DNA of 64,000 nucleotides, from positions 8,680,001 to 8,744,000 of the forward strand of contig NC_092329.1 in assembly GCF_036785885.1 (NCBI RefSeq), read 5' to 3'. Within the stretch, counting starts at the first letter, position 1. Every line of letters begins with the position of its first letter. This document shows, one piece after another, positions 25,801 to 40,800 of the stretch. Source of the stretch: Coffea arabica (taxonomy: Eukaryota; Streptophyta; Magnoliopsida; Gentianales; Rubiaceae). The translations under genes and the position numbers were made by a program. The notes beneath the pieces were generated by a model. It saw nothing but the letters and a program-made list of their open reading frames with translations. It ran no database searches and was not told the origin of the DNA.

Positions 25801-28800
25801 AGGTGCTCCTGGACGTGGTATCCTATATGGCAATTATGGTCATACTAGGATCGAATGTTTCTCAGATTCTGATTGGGCAGGGTGTAAGGAAGATAGGAGA
25901 TCTACTTCAGGATATTGTGTTTTTGTTGGGGGAAATTTGGTTTCATGGAAGAGTAAGAAACAGAATGTAGTCTCACGATCAAGTGCAGAAGCTGAATACA
26001 GAGCTATGGCAAAGTCTGTGTGTGAAATCATATGGGTATATCAGCTCCTGAGTGAAGTAGGAATTAAGGTCTCGGTACCTGCAAAGCTACGATGTGATAA
26101 TCAAGCTGCACTTCACATTGCTTCTAATCCAGTCTTTCATGAACGAACGAAACATATTGAGATTGATTGTCACTTCATTCGTGAAAAGATCCAACAGGGT
26201 TTGATCACTACAGGTTATGTGAAGACTGGGGAACAATTAGGTGATATATTCACAAAATCTCTTAACAGGGTCCGTACTGATTATCTATGTAACAAGTTGG
26301 GCATGATTGATATCTATGCTCCAACTTGAGGGGGAGTGTTACAGATTGTAGGCTGATTTGTAGGGATTAGATAGCTGATTTGTGGGGATTAGATAGTTAC
26401 AGATGTAGGCTGATTTGTAGGGATTAGATAGCTGATTTGTAGGGATTAGATAAGTTACAGATTGTATATATACCGTTATGATTGATGAATAAAAGGTAAG
26501 GAAAATTCATTCCCTTTTTCTGAGTTTAACACATTTCAATGCAGCACTAAAAAACAAAGGTATGAATTGGGGCAATCATTTAGACAGGATTTAAGTGTTG
26601 AAGACCATGGCAAAACAAAGTCAATAATCATTATAAGCAATACAACCAATCGGTAAATAATCATCTAAAGAGGTTTCCATAGGACATCTCCAACCACAAA
26701 ACAAGCTATACAAAAATGTTTGTTGTATAATTTCCTAGTTTGTTGTATACATCATTGCAAGAGATGACATATTGGAACAACAAAGCCAACTACCACCTAC
26801 TCTATTGACAGACCAAAATATTTCTTGAAGGAGAGTTTTTGCTTCCTTACTCCTTTTTAATCTTCTATGCTTACAGCATCACTCGTCAACTATTGCAGAA
26901 AAATCTCTTGTTTAAATACTTCACAATCTCAAGTTATATACAGAACTACCATGCAAATGCTTGCATTGTTTAAAGAATTTTTTTTAATTTCATTCTAGTT
27001 AGAAAATGAATGATATGAAAACTATAAGAAGCCAAACTTCAAACCTCTGGTTCTGCCCTCTGTTCACTCCCTCCACACTGAGAAAGGCCTACATCTGAAG
27101 CACGTTGATCTATGGCTGACAAGAACATTCTCGTTGCAAACTGCTCAATGCTCTCTGAAATGTAACCAAGCACATAGAGTTTTTTTGCCACCTGCCAGTC
27201 ACAAACGAGTTCAGAAAGCGCAGATGAAGTAAAAAAGGGCAAGTCCTCACGGGCCTAATTAATATTTACATGTACTAAATATTTTTTAAGTTGAAATGCC
27301 AACAACATCTACCCAACAGAAATGGAAAGTTGAAATAAAAATGCAATAAACTACTACATCCAACAATGATGCCAAGTCACAAATATTTGCAAGTTGCAAG
27401 TATGCATACCAGACGGATAGCTTTTGCTCGAATGTGGTCCTGTGGATGGACGGCACACTGCAAAGTGCAAATGCATCAGTCACAAACAAATATATAAAAC
27501 AAAAACATAGATGCCAATATGCTACTCTGCACGCCCGTTTGCGTGTTTTTCATGGCACATGAATTTTCCAGATCATTAAATTAACCAGTATATATTGTAC
27601 ATATGACCACATAACAAATTCTAACATTGTGATCTCATAAAACCCTGCCTATCTTCCATTGTAACCATTAAAATACTCCTGGTCCTATGCAGACTTGGAA
27701 GAAGAACAATCTGCCGCAAGTTTTTGATTTGTTATGAAAAAGTCACAGTAAACCTCTTTCCTTCTCCCATTTTAGCAAGATTCTGATTTCAGGAGCCCCA
27801 AAAAACCTCTTCAAGTTCAAGAAATAGTCTGAACCCAAAGCTTTTAGAATTTAGGAATCAGCTGAAAAGTACTCTCATAATTCGATTCCCACCCCCAAAG
27901 CCTGCAACAATGACCGTAGTCATTGTCAACTTCTATATCCAAATATTCTTACATAATTCGTTGCAAACATGCGACCAAGAAAGTTTTAGCCACTTCTCAC
28001 TTGGTTTATTAGCATTTTGGAGAAACCCCACCTATCCACCCTAGCCATGCACAGATCTGAGCAACAGATGAGCACAAATAAGTTGTGTAATTCTAAGTAA
28101 AAACATAGAACTTCAATGTGCAGGCGTTTACTATCTTCATAAGTGAGAAAGAGAACATTCCCACAAAAAAAAAAAAAAGAGACAACTGAGCTAAAGAAGA
28201 TTCCCAGCACTTGAGCATGCACAAATCAGGAATATTAAAAGCACAATTTGGCTCAGAAATTTCCCATGGTATAAGCACCTTTAAAGCAATATCCAAGCAG
28301 GCCTGACGATTAAGTGGCCGCCCCAAAATCAAGCTCCAGACAGCACCCAGACCTTGAGAAACACGGTCATCAGAAGCATCTTTTGCCAAATATCTTTCAC
28401 AGCACAAGTCATCAAGAAGTTTCATCACAGAATCCGTTAAAAGAGGAACATCACCAAGAAGACGACTGAATGACTTGTCAGTGGCTGGTAAACTCTCCAG
28501 CAAGGATTTTGCCTACAAAAGACAAGCTACTTAAGTGATTTCAAATGACAGGAATAGGGCTGCTTAGAGATAGCCGTACCACTCCAGTCAGGAAATTCTC
28601 ATAGGCAGCAGCAGCAAGTGGCAAGGTTTCTTCTGAATCTGATAACATAAGTGAATGTAGGTGGAAAAGCACATGCAGGACGAGTTCATGCCCCTGAGGT
28701 TTAAAAAAAGGTATCAATTGAATAAGTATATATTAGAATCATCTAAACGGAAGTTGACAAGGTAAATTTCTCTAAAACACGGACAGGTATTCATTTAGCC

Positions 28801-31800
28801 AGTAACGATGAAGTTGCTATCGGCTATGAATATAAAAAATACCTTCGCCTAGAAATATTAAATACAGCTGGCAAGCTAAAAGAATAACTGAAACCTGCCA
28901 GACATTTCATAAGCATCTCTTCAAAAATTAATGTTTGAAATACCTGCATGGCATGAAAGAAGCTTTACCAAAACTAATAGAGTACTTTGAAGCGTTCCTT
29001 TTCAAAATTATTTGTTTATTTTGGAGAAAGCAAAAACGTGATAGACAAGATATGTAGCTCATGACTGAGTAGTCCATCAGACAAAAGAATTTTGCAAGCA
29101 GTCTATGACTGACTACTATAGGATCCTATCCTTCAATTACAGGGCAAAGAAAGTTTTAATCAAAACCAACAGATCTATGCAACAACCTTTATATATTAAG
29201 CTGACAGCTGAAAAAAGAAAAGGGGAAGATGTAAAGTTTTTAACCACAACATGAAAGAAATGTAACAGCAACGACTCCAGAAACTAATGAAGTTTATCCT
29301 CTTGCAGAGAAGACTAAGGTCTGAGATTGCAAGCATGTATTGTTTTCTCGTTTAATTTGTTGTCCTTTGTCCTTTTTCCTTCTCTTCTGTTCCTATGCTA
29401 CAATTGAAAATGTACCATAAGCCTGACCATATTAGGCAGCAACCTACACTCAAGAGTTTCGTCAATAATATATTGGTATAACCATGATTTCTTCCTTCGT
29501 AGCTTGTGGGAGAGATTTAGATTAGATAGAAACCATGAGGCGAAATTGACAAAATGATGATGGGCCAGAGAGAGAGGGAGAGATGGGACAGAACAAACTC
29601 TGAATGCAGACAACATGAATTTCTTAAAAACAGATAATTCAAAACTGAGTTTAAAATTGACCATGTATTATTTTGCTAATGAAATAAGAACTGGTTTCAC
29701 AATGTGCACATCCAAACAAAAATTCACGGCCAAAGCAAACAAGAAATACACCAAGCACATAAGCCCAGATCTTCCAGTGAAAACATATGGAATCATTGTG
29801 CTGGCTGCCAAGAATCAAAATGATAATTTTTGTTGAGCAAAAATCAGATAACAATCTAAACAGAATAAATCATTTTCTCAAAGGCTCAAAAGGAGCAAAT
29901 TACTTCAATAACCTGATTAGGACCAGTTTCTAACCACCCCACCTAATAGCTTAAAATGTTAGAAAACTCAGTCAATTTCATTATTTGTAAATCCCTTACA
30001 GGCCATCCACACTAAGTGCTGGAATCTTTCAATAGGCCAGGCACATGAATTACCAACAGACACTAAATACACTATAAAAAAATCGATTCAAAGAAAGTAA
30101 CATCAGCACAAGTAAAAAATCGATTTAAAACTGGACTGTAACATCTATACCCTTTTTGCGCTCGTGCGTATCCTAAGAAAATACACTTAATAGCACGAGA
30201 ATCTAATTTATCCACCCCGGGAGCAAGCTGATGAACAAAGCACACACATCCAAAAATACGAGGAGGCAATTTAAACACAGATTCATGAGGAAAAAGAATG
30301 GAGTGAGGTAATTGACCTCCAAGAATATTAGATGGCATGCGATTAATTAAATAACATGCAGTTAGAATTGCATCACTCCAAAATTGTTTGGGCACATTCA
30401 TGTGCAACAACAGTGTTCGAGCAATTTCGATTAAATGTCCAATTTTTCTTTCAACAACTCCATTCTATTGTGGAGTGTGAGGACAAGAGGACTGATGAAT
30501 AATACCAGACTTAGTCATAAAGATATTAAAAGGAGTGGAAAAATATTCTTTCGCATTATCACTGCGAAGTATACGTACAAACACAGATTCTTTATTTCTG
30601 TAACAAATGCACAAAAAATGGAATATAATTCTGAACGATCTTTCATTAAATAAAGCCATGTAACTCTGGAAAAATCATCAACAAAGACTACAAAATATTT
30701 AAAACCTAACTTTGAAGTGACTCGACTAGGACCCCAAACATCAGAATGAACTAACAAAAAAGGTTCAGAAACTCGTTTATTGACTCTAGGAGCAAAAAAA
30801 ACACGATGATGCTTTCCTAACTGACAAAACTCACATTCTAACGAAGATAATTGACTCAAAGTAGGAACCAATTTTTTCAAATTTTGTAAAGACGGATGAC
30901 CTAAACGACAGTGAATTTCAAGAGGAGAAACAGTAGCAGGACATGCTATCGGACCATTGAAGTTGAGAAAGTAAAGACCATTATGCTCATGCCCTCCACC
31001 AATCGTCCTCTTTGTCTTTAAATCCTGAATGACAACAGAATCAGGAGAAAAAGTAACTGTACACTGTAGAAATTTAGTGAGCTTACTAACAGACATTAGA
31101 TTAAAGGGCAAATTGGGTACGTAAAGAACAGAAGACAGCGGAAGTGATGGATTAATTTCTACAGTGCCTAGTCCTTTAACTTTAGTGGTAGATCTATCAG
31201 CTAAAGTAACATGAGGAAAGGGAATAGACTCTTGAAAATTAGAAAAATTTTAGAGGTACCTGACATATGATCAGTAGCTCCGGAATCAATAATCCATGAG
31301 TCATTACCTTTTTGTGCTAAAGAAGCAGAGGGAAGAGATGCGTGATTTGTAGCTTGGTACTGTAGGAATTTAACATAATCTTCCTCAGATATAGTAACAG
31401 TTTTCTGAGACTCATGTGCTGAAGAACTTGATTCAACTTGATCAGTGATAACCGTATTAACAAACCTTTCAACCATAGCGAATAGCACGTCAAACCAAAG
31501 AACGGGTCAAAACTTCTGACGAACGCGTGAACTGTGCGCCGTGAACAGTAACGGCATGAACAGTAACGCGTGAACAGTGCCGCAATGAACAGTGCAGCGT
31601 GAACAGTGATTTTGCTAGATGTTTAACCCTAACCCTAGGCCTTTAGCTCTGATACCATGATAACAGGTATCTTGGAAGGAAAACATCTAGTCACTGTATT
31701 ATGAGTGACCAACTAGTATTTATAGGAGTACAAACCTAACAAACTATTTACAAGAATACCCTTACTAATTTATTATCTACAAGAATACTTATATTCTCTT

Positions 31801-34800
31801 AACAATAACAATTGCACCCAACACTTTCTCCTGCAGTAATACTGCTTAGATTACCATCTCATCTAGATGCCTAAACGTCCGATACAATAATTACATTAAA
31901 TGGATGCAAAGAGCAATAGTCATGTATTTCTTCATGCATAAGTTAAGAAGTGGGTAAGGACCAAGTAATTCTCAAAATGGATCAATCACCAGATGCCAAA
32001 ACACAAATTTTCTCAGAGGTTTCTGAATATGAACTAGCTACCCATACACGTAAGCAGAAGTTGGAGGTCAAGAGGGCCCCAAAGGTGATGCATATTGTAA
32101 CTAAAATGATATTGGAAAGAGAAAGAACCTTTTGGCGATGGTAGTCCAAAGCAAGTTGTTTTAGCAGTGCCACGATACCATCATCAGCAGCAGCATCAAT
32201 CTGGAGCAAACATCATGCCTCAAAGTCAAAAAGGTATTTAAGATAACATCATCAGCATCACACATTATTTAAGAAGACATCACATTATGAAAATGAAAGA
32301 AAAAGACGGGTATTAATGACCTTCATTCATGTATTGTCAAAAGCTACAATTGAAAATTACAACAAACCGAACACACGCTCTAACACGCCAATCAATGTAA
32401 AAAAGGTAAAGAACTTCAGGTATCAGCTTTCAACTCCACTTCGTCTTTTATTCCAGGCTAAAACAAAGATCTATATATATAACTCAGCTGAAAGACTAGC
32501 CCATGTACAAATCCCAAACCCTCCCCTCCCCCCCCCCCCCCAAACAAAACAACCACTCCTCCAATTATTATTATTATTTTTTCACAAAGACAGAAAATCG
32601 ACCAAGAATGACAATTCAGGATGCTAAAATGAGGCTTAATATGCCAGACTTTGGTTCCGCTTCAACACCTACAACTCTAAATGAAATGATGGTCATTAAT
32701 TGGTTGGCCTTTCAAAGAAACAGTGTATTATCATGGTCATTCTTCTACAATTATGGGAAAGATATTGGCCTTCCTTTCCACTAAGTAACTCTTTACATTA
32801 AAGTATGATAAACTTCTATTAGGGTGTGTCTACAAAGGTAAAATGGGCAAGTATCTTAAGCATCAGACATAATATGCAGAATGCATTTTGCACCCTGTCC
32901 TTTTCAGTAAAACCACAACACATAATTACAAGCACATAACCTACAAATCCAGGAGAAAATTTCAAATAACTTTGACAGGAAATGGGCATCATGCAGTGTG
33001 CCACACCTATACAGAGGTCCACATTCCTGCAATGCAGGAGAAACACTCAGCGATGTGCAGCTGAGTGTCATAAGTTGTAAATATGAAAAGCGAGGCAATA
33101 TACATGTATACTAACCAATGAAATTAGCAGTACACAGAAGAAAAATTGGCCCACCTGTGCCACCAATCGTGCAAGCAATGCCATGCGCATTTGTTTGTCA
33201 CCTGGACCTCGCAAATTCTTGTAAGAGCCAAAAATCCGTTCAATTGCCAATGTTGTGGCATTGCTCTGCTGTTTCTCAGTCAAGTTGATATAGGATGGAA
33301 GCACGGGCAACTCTACACTTGCATCCTCAGAGGCTTCCATGTCAGAAATAGCAGGAGAAAGTTCATCTGCTTCCAGTGAAGGTGGGGAGTAAACTTCATC
33401 CACCATTGTAAATTCTGATGATGACTGTCCCACCAACTCTTGCTCATCAATGAGAGGGACTGATGGAACCTCCAAAGCACCTTTTTCCTCTCCGTCAGGA
33501 ACAACTTCCCTTGATCCATCCTTCTCAGCTTCCTCTTCAGTAACCGGATCAACATAATATGTCGGCAAAGTTTCTAGTGAACTCAAACCAGCATCAGATT
33601 TAGGCATCATGGGAACCAATATACTTTCAGAGCTCAGGTTTCCTGGTGGTGAAAGAGGCTTAATAAAAGGACTAGAAGAATCCACATGAAGTTGTAATCC
33701 ACTAGTTTGTGTAGCATTTGAATTATCCTCTGAAGCAGAAGCCGCAGGCACACTAACAGATGCCATCATACGCCTTGGGTCAAGACGACGAGGATCCTGG
33801 AGAACTTACCAATTGTTAAATTAGCATATTAATATATTCAACATGAATAACAGCAGAAGGAAAACTCCATGGCAATGTTAAAACCATGATTAGGAGGATA
33901 ACAACAATGATATTAAGCTTACTCTTCGTGGATCGCGCTTTGAATCAGAAGGGAGACTATTGGAAGTAGACATATCAAAAGATGAAGAGCTAATTGCATT
34001 TGATGAAGATACAGGCACTTGAGCTGCAACTTCTGGAGCTTCCACGAGAACGGTGGAGCCCACTGGTGCCACACTCTGAGATGGACTGCTTGAATCACCT
34101 TGTCGAGCTGAAGTAGATGGTCTAGTTAAAGGAGGAGGGTTTTTAGGCAAGTGTCTCATATTAGTTATGACTATATCAGCCAGCAAATCTGGATGGATAT
34201 TAGATATTAGAATTTCAAGAGATTCAACACCCCTTTCTCCTTCTGCAATTAGAGCACCAATCATTGCAATCATTTGCTCAACAGCGGTCAAATTGCTGTC
34301 CAATAAGGGAACCTTTGGGGACACTCCATTTACATAATCTTGCCCTGAATCATTTTTGTCAACAGATGGAGCTACATGGTTATTAGAGCCATAACGACCT
34401 CTTTTTAGAGCTACATCATTGTTATCATCTGGATCTTCATTATCTAAACATAAGGACCTCTTCCTCCCATGATCCACCGAAGCAGGCGAGTGATCTGACA
34501 GTTGCTCATCCTGGTAGAAATTAAAATTCAGAAATTAAATGGCAAATAGAATCAACGGTTGAGATTCTTAAAATGCCTACATCTTCTTCTTTGAAGTATA
34601 TTACCTTGCTCAGCCTAGAGTCACGTGAAGCACGTCCATTAATTCTCATCATCTTTTCAACTTGTCGGAGAGCCTGATCAGCTGCATCCGCAGCATTCAT
34701 TGCTCTCAAAGCCTTCAGCAATATGTCTCTTGACTGGAAACAAGGGAAAACAAAACTTAGCCTATGATTCGGAAGTGAGCAATGACAAGAACTTGCGGGA

Positions 34801-37800
34801 AAGATTAAGTAGAGCCAGCGAGGGATTCATTAGGACTTTAGGAGGCATATGTAACTGAAGTGAGGATTATCAGACCCAGCAAAATATTAGGCTTGAAACT
34901 ATGATTACGCCTCTTCTTTTGGCTTTTAGCTCTTCTTTAATTTTAAAAGGAATCTGCTGAGTGTGAGAATTTCCTCATCAACTTATCTTGAGGAAAATTT
35001 ATAAAGATATCGACACTACAACTAACATCAAGCATCTCTAAGTTCATTGTCATTTTATACTTTTTGGTAAATTTTTTGCGTATCAATAATTGAATGATCT
35101 GGTTTTCATATAAGAATATCAAAGAGAGAATACGAGCATGCACGGTATGCTTCATATTGAAAATTTGAACCAAATATCAGGAAGATATCAAGCATATGGA
35201 CCATATTGCAAGTAAACCCATGATCAAAGACACCTGAATATCACAGCTCAAACCAAGTACACAGTAACTCTGGGAAGATCAAGTTAAACTTGTTGAACCT
35301 AAACCATTGGCTGGAAGAACTTTTGATCCCAAAACTGCTAGAAGTTGTTTAGCCTGGTATTCATACACCATTTAGACGATATCAAGAGAGACAAAGACAG
35401 GGTAATAACATGACCTTAACAAGCTGAGACCAAAACCATCACTAAAATTTAAAACTTTGATATTTTAGCAGATTTAAGCAAAATAAGAAGAATAAACAAC
35501 TTCAAAAAACTGTGATAAATGCAAGAGGCAAGCGGGGTATATTCAAACAAAAAAAAAGAATGCAAACATAATATGCAAAGGAATTTTTGGTAGCATGAGC
35601 TTTGCAAATCATAAAACAACTGTGATAAATGACTAAGCAGAGATTGATACTTCCAGCTACTAACTCTGCTGTATTTTCTTTATTATTTGGGTAAAATACC
35701 AAAAAATTCCCTGTAGTTTGCCAATTATTCAATTTAACTCCCTCTAATTTGGAAACCTACACTATAACTCCTTGTGGTTTCAACTAAATTCAAAATTGGA
35801 TGGAAAGCATCCAATCCAACAGTTGTACGTGAAATGTCAATATTACCCCAGTATAAATGAACTCCCTTGATTTGCTGAATGTTCAATTTCACTCCTCTAG
35901 TTTGAAAAACTATACTATAACTCCCTGTGGTATCGATTAAATTGAAAATTGAACGGAAGGCATTTCATGTATAGCAAGGGCAATATTGACATTTCACATA
36001 CAACCGTTAGGCTTTCCGTTCAATTTTTAATTTAGTCGAAACCACAGGGAGTTATTATGTAGGTTTCCAAATCAAAAGGAGTAAAATTGAACATTTAGTA
36101 AACCACAAGGAGTCTTTTGGTATTTTACCCTTATTATTTTGATGTCTAACCATCTCAGGTAAACATGCTCGTAATCACTATAAAATGAAAATTTTATGCT
36201 TCATCGTTCTTCAAAAATTATTTAATAACAAAATGTCATCAAACAAAAAGGTGATTTAAAAACTCAAATAGTCAAATGATTGTGTCAAAGTAAATAATCT
36301 GAAATTCAATAAATCCAAGATAAATAAGGTAAAGAAGCAGACAATAGGGCCAAGAACGCCATTAGACTAGGCTAGGTACCTCCAACATGACCGGGTCGGA
36401 ACATCTTAGAAAACCCAGAAAAGCAGTTCGTATAGAATACTGGATACTGGCAATATGGCCACCCTTTGTCATCTCAAATTTAGAATCAAAATCAAGCAGT
36501 GCTGAAAGTATGGGATTGTAGTTGGTAGGCCGTTTTCTTGCAATAACTGCAAGACTGCAAAAGAAGGAAGCAACAACATATTGAGACGAGGCATCAGGGA
36601 AAGAAAAGCTCAATACAACTATATTTAAGAGCTGAACTTGACACAAAAATACAGTCATTAAGTTAATTAATAGAGAAGAATTAGCATTCAAATCCCATAG
36701 AAAGAACATGACACCCTTCAACACGACAGTGCAGCTGCACAAGCCATCCAGACATACCACAAATGACCAACAAACAAGAAGAATTTCTGGAGTATAAAGA
36801 CAGCTTAATCCTACCCAAACCCAAAATACCAAATGTCTCTCATAATATGAAGATCATCTGGGCACAGATTTGCATCTAGTCCGTGTTTTAGCCATATATG
36901 CACTATTCTTTCACCATACATACGTATCATGATATAATGTGCAGTTGTGCACTGGCCTTCGCCAGCAGATGGCTTGCCAAATAGTCCATCTTTTCAATAA
37001 ATCTGCTCTAGTCCAACATGATTGGTTGCAAACTAAAGGATCGGAGGACATTGAGTTTCACTGGACTCAAATTTAAACCAGTTAACAGCAGAGAAGATGC
37101 AGGAACAAGTCTGTAGGTGTATCAGTAGAATAACACAACATACACTGAAAAAAGGGGAAACAAAGGGACAAAAAGGTGCTGACAAATTTGGAGAACTTTA
37201 CAAATTTAATGTAAACATGTTACTCTACAACTAAAAGGCAAACTCACAGTGATTAAGAATAATCCATAAAATAATGAAAACTAGCCACAAATAAACAACG
37301 GTTTCAGAAATTAGAGGGAGGATGAGTTTGAAACTGTCTGGACGCTGACTAATTTAACTATCAGATAAGTTCCTGCAAAGCTTCAATTTGAAACAAGCAT
37401 GAAACACTAAAAGTAAACTATCGATGCTATCACAAATTATGTCCCGTCTTCCCAGGCAAAGGCAAATAATCAAGTTAATTGCCTGTTAGAAAATCGAATT
37501 TCTGCCTATTGTCATCTCCGGTAAACCTACCAAGGAGAATATAAAGCTTTTTTCAATACATTCAATAGTTTATAGGTAACAGTTTTCTGTGAGTTTTGAG
37601 CAGATCCCATCCTACACTTACAGCAGCGTTGACAACATATCAGATGTGTCAAGGTTGACACCAAATATGAAAACTTCACATCACTGTCATCACTTCAACA
37701 TATCCAGGATCAACTTTGTTAACGACCTTCTGGCCTTAACTTGATACCCTCTCCTACAATTTTCTAAAAGAACATTCAGGCAATGCTACATTCCACTGGC

Positions 37801-40800
37801 ACCATCAGAGCTCAAGCAACATCCAGATGAAGAACAAGACAGAAAGGCTAATGATTCGACCTCATGAGCGTGCTCCTAAAAGGACCATGCATTCTGTGCC
37901 ATAATATTCAACCTCTTACAACTACTCATTCATTGTAAACAACCCCAACTCTGGCAGCAACTTAAGGCCTAAATCCTTGTGACATACAACAACTGTTATA
38001 TAAAACCATTAAGCACAAAAAACTGAAAATTAGCGGCCAGTCTACCATCTTAAAGACAAAGGCAATTAGTGGAACAATTGACAGTATAATTTTTATCTAT
38101 GGGCACCAGCAAACTAGATTAACAGCAGCAGGAGTTCTGAAGAGTTACGCTGGGCTGCGCTGGGACTTATTTCATGAGAAAGTCAGTGATGCTACAAAGT
38201 TTCCAGTTTGATCTAACCTATATGTAGAAACTCAACCTGTTTTATCTTTCCATCACACAGTTGCCACATTCAAGTTTAACACACAAATGCAATCAATGTT
38301 TAACACACAAATATGATAGACAGATTTGATAACGCATCCTCCAAACAGAGGATGTGTTATCAAATCTGATCTTGCCTCCTCCATAACATGAGAAACCTGT
38401 AACGTACTTTATATCCAATTGTTGCCTTGTTTTCAAGTGAAAAACCCGTTGATAACACTTCCTAAACCTAATCTTGCCTCCTCCATAATTATGTACCATG
38501 TTGAAACATCTCAATCACAGTATCAGAAGTTAACAGAAAGGAGATTGACTACTTGGACTATACAGGAAACTGACAGAGAAATGCATAACTGTAACACAAA
38601 AAGACCCTATAATTCGCTGCATGGGAAAGCAATTACATGTATCTCACTGCCTATGCCGCAAACACACATTGAGTTCTAAAGTGCCAAAAATCACTTAAAT
38701 GCTACAATAATTTTGATTAGTCACACATATTAGAAAAACAATATATCAAACAACAGAGCAAGTATTAATAATATGTGCGAAGAGTCAAAAGAAGAGATAA
38801 ACATATTTTATTCAACACTAAGACTGCATTCTACTAATGCCATTGATCATCCCTAAGCAAATGCTAGACCAGATGCACTAAATTCATTTCAAATTCCAAC
38901 TTATGTATAACTACTTAACCTCATGTCAAGCAACTTCTCCAATAGTCATATGCACCCAGGCAACAAAACTAGTTATTCCCTCAAGATTAGCAACTGCTTT
39001 AACCAAGTGAAACATGGAAGAAACAGCAAATCCATGCATTACAAATGAAAATCGTTCTAGGAAAGTCCTAAAGTAGGACTAGAAAGAGTTTTTCAAGTGA
39101 ATCTGAGGAGCATGAATCTAATGTGTCAGATTTCTGAATCACAAGAATATGACGGGGTAATAAGTAAAACATTAACTGTAGGCACTTCTACACATCTAAA
39201 GTTCAGTGATAGGTCCTCAAATTTCCACCAAACTTCTTCAATGACCCCAACAAAAATTGTATCCTAAATATCCCTCACTTCAACCAACAAGCATTCATCC
39301 ATGTTGGCTGCTCTCCAACTCTTCCTTTTGGATGTTCCTCTAAGCATGACTCACACTTTAGATGAAAGAAGCTTCCATACCAGTTAAACTTGTACTTCAT
39401 CTATCAGGGTTAGAAAAAGGCCTAAATCTAATGTTTTCTCAGCTGCTTCATGGGACAATACCAGATGTCATTTAGTTAACATAACAATTATGCTTCTCAT
39501 TTGTTCAGGTTATTCTCATGGATAATACTTCATAAGAATACTTCTTGTTACTGTGGCTTCTATATATTAATCTTCTCAAGCTGCTAAAATGATTCTGCAT
39601 ACCAAAAAAGCAACACCGACCACCAGAAACTGTTGGTGCTTCAAATGGTCCAATCTCTTTGTTGCCTATAAAACATATATCTGCAGAATTCTTACCAACA
39701 GGAAACATTTTCCTGCTCCAATCAACTATTACTTACAAACTGCACTTTTAGCGTCAATTGAATACATGTAATGATTTAATTGTCAATACTGGCTGATATC
39801 TAATTCCAACACTGTTGTGACTGAGTCAGCTGTAGTAAAGTACTACAGTTTCATTCCTTTTTCGTTACAAAAGGCAAATAGGTACCATGCTCCTGAAGAT
39901 TGGCACAACCGATACAGGTTACCTTCATTACAAGTAAAAGAGGAAATGAGTTACTCCCAAATCCTGGTTTTGAGAATGTTCAAGCGCGACTCAAGCAAAG
40001 ACAGGGTTTCAGTACATAGTTCACTGTATTAAAAGGATATGTGTGTCTTCTTGATGCAAACAAAAAGCTTTGCTCTCGCCGAAAAGTAGTATCAGGTCGT
40101 TAGCAAATCACATTATAATGATCTACTTACAGATATAAGATTCACGAAGGAAATTTATATAACCACTCTACAAGGAGGATGTTTCTCAGTGCGGGTTGCC
40201 AACATCTGTAGATTTCACCTACTTTTGTTATTAAAGCTATATCAGAATCGAATTTGACATCAAACAACAGGAAGTGGAAGATAAAGATCATGCTCATAGA
40301 TCTAAGCCCATGAATAGTAGCATATATAACCAACATCCATTAAAAAATTTCATTATCATTGGTAATATATGTGTCAAAGGTCATCAAAAAATAATACATT
40401 TACGAACCCTCAGAGTATAACACTCAGCAGCCGCATGCATTTACAGCACAAGTTACTAAACACTGGTAACGGCCTCTCAAAACAATATACATAGCATTCG
40501 TTAATTGCTTGTCTGTAACTCCAAAAGTTATCAAAGCAAATGAGATGACCATTTTATCCATTGCTTAGTCCTATCATCCGCCAATGTTGTTGACATCAGC
40601 AAACTCATACTTCGGTTATCTGAACCACCAGTTCAGCAATCCCAAGCAACATGCCAATATCTCCTTGTTAAAAAGCTGGAGAGGTTGCTGCAATAGTAAC
40701 AGAACATGTAGTTGAAAATTTAACTACAACCTGTTTCCAAGCTTCCTCCAAAATTTCAAAAAGTAAATTAATTATTATGTGCAATCAAGAATTTATTTAA

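Larger units (their letters stand above)
21683..26531 (+). mobile_element. Ty1/copia LTR retrotransposon, full structure, in symplekin intron 14
   Basis: A 4.85-kb element lying in the opposite orientation to the host gene. It has two LTRs starting TGTTACAG and ending TTTAACA, a primer-binding site, a gag-pol reading frame with the copia domain order, a polypurine tract, and a 5-bp target-site duplication. It separates symplekin exons 14 and 15 but breaks neither splice site. One in-frame stop and unequal LTRs show it is inactive or recently inactivated. The LTR is short (244 bp), as in small copia lineages such as Ale; lineage was not tested. Confidence 0.93.
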
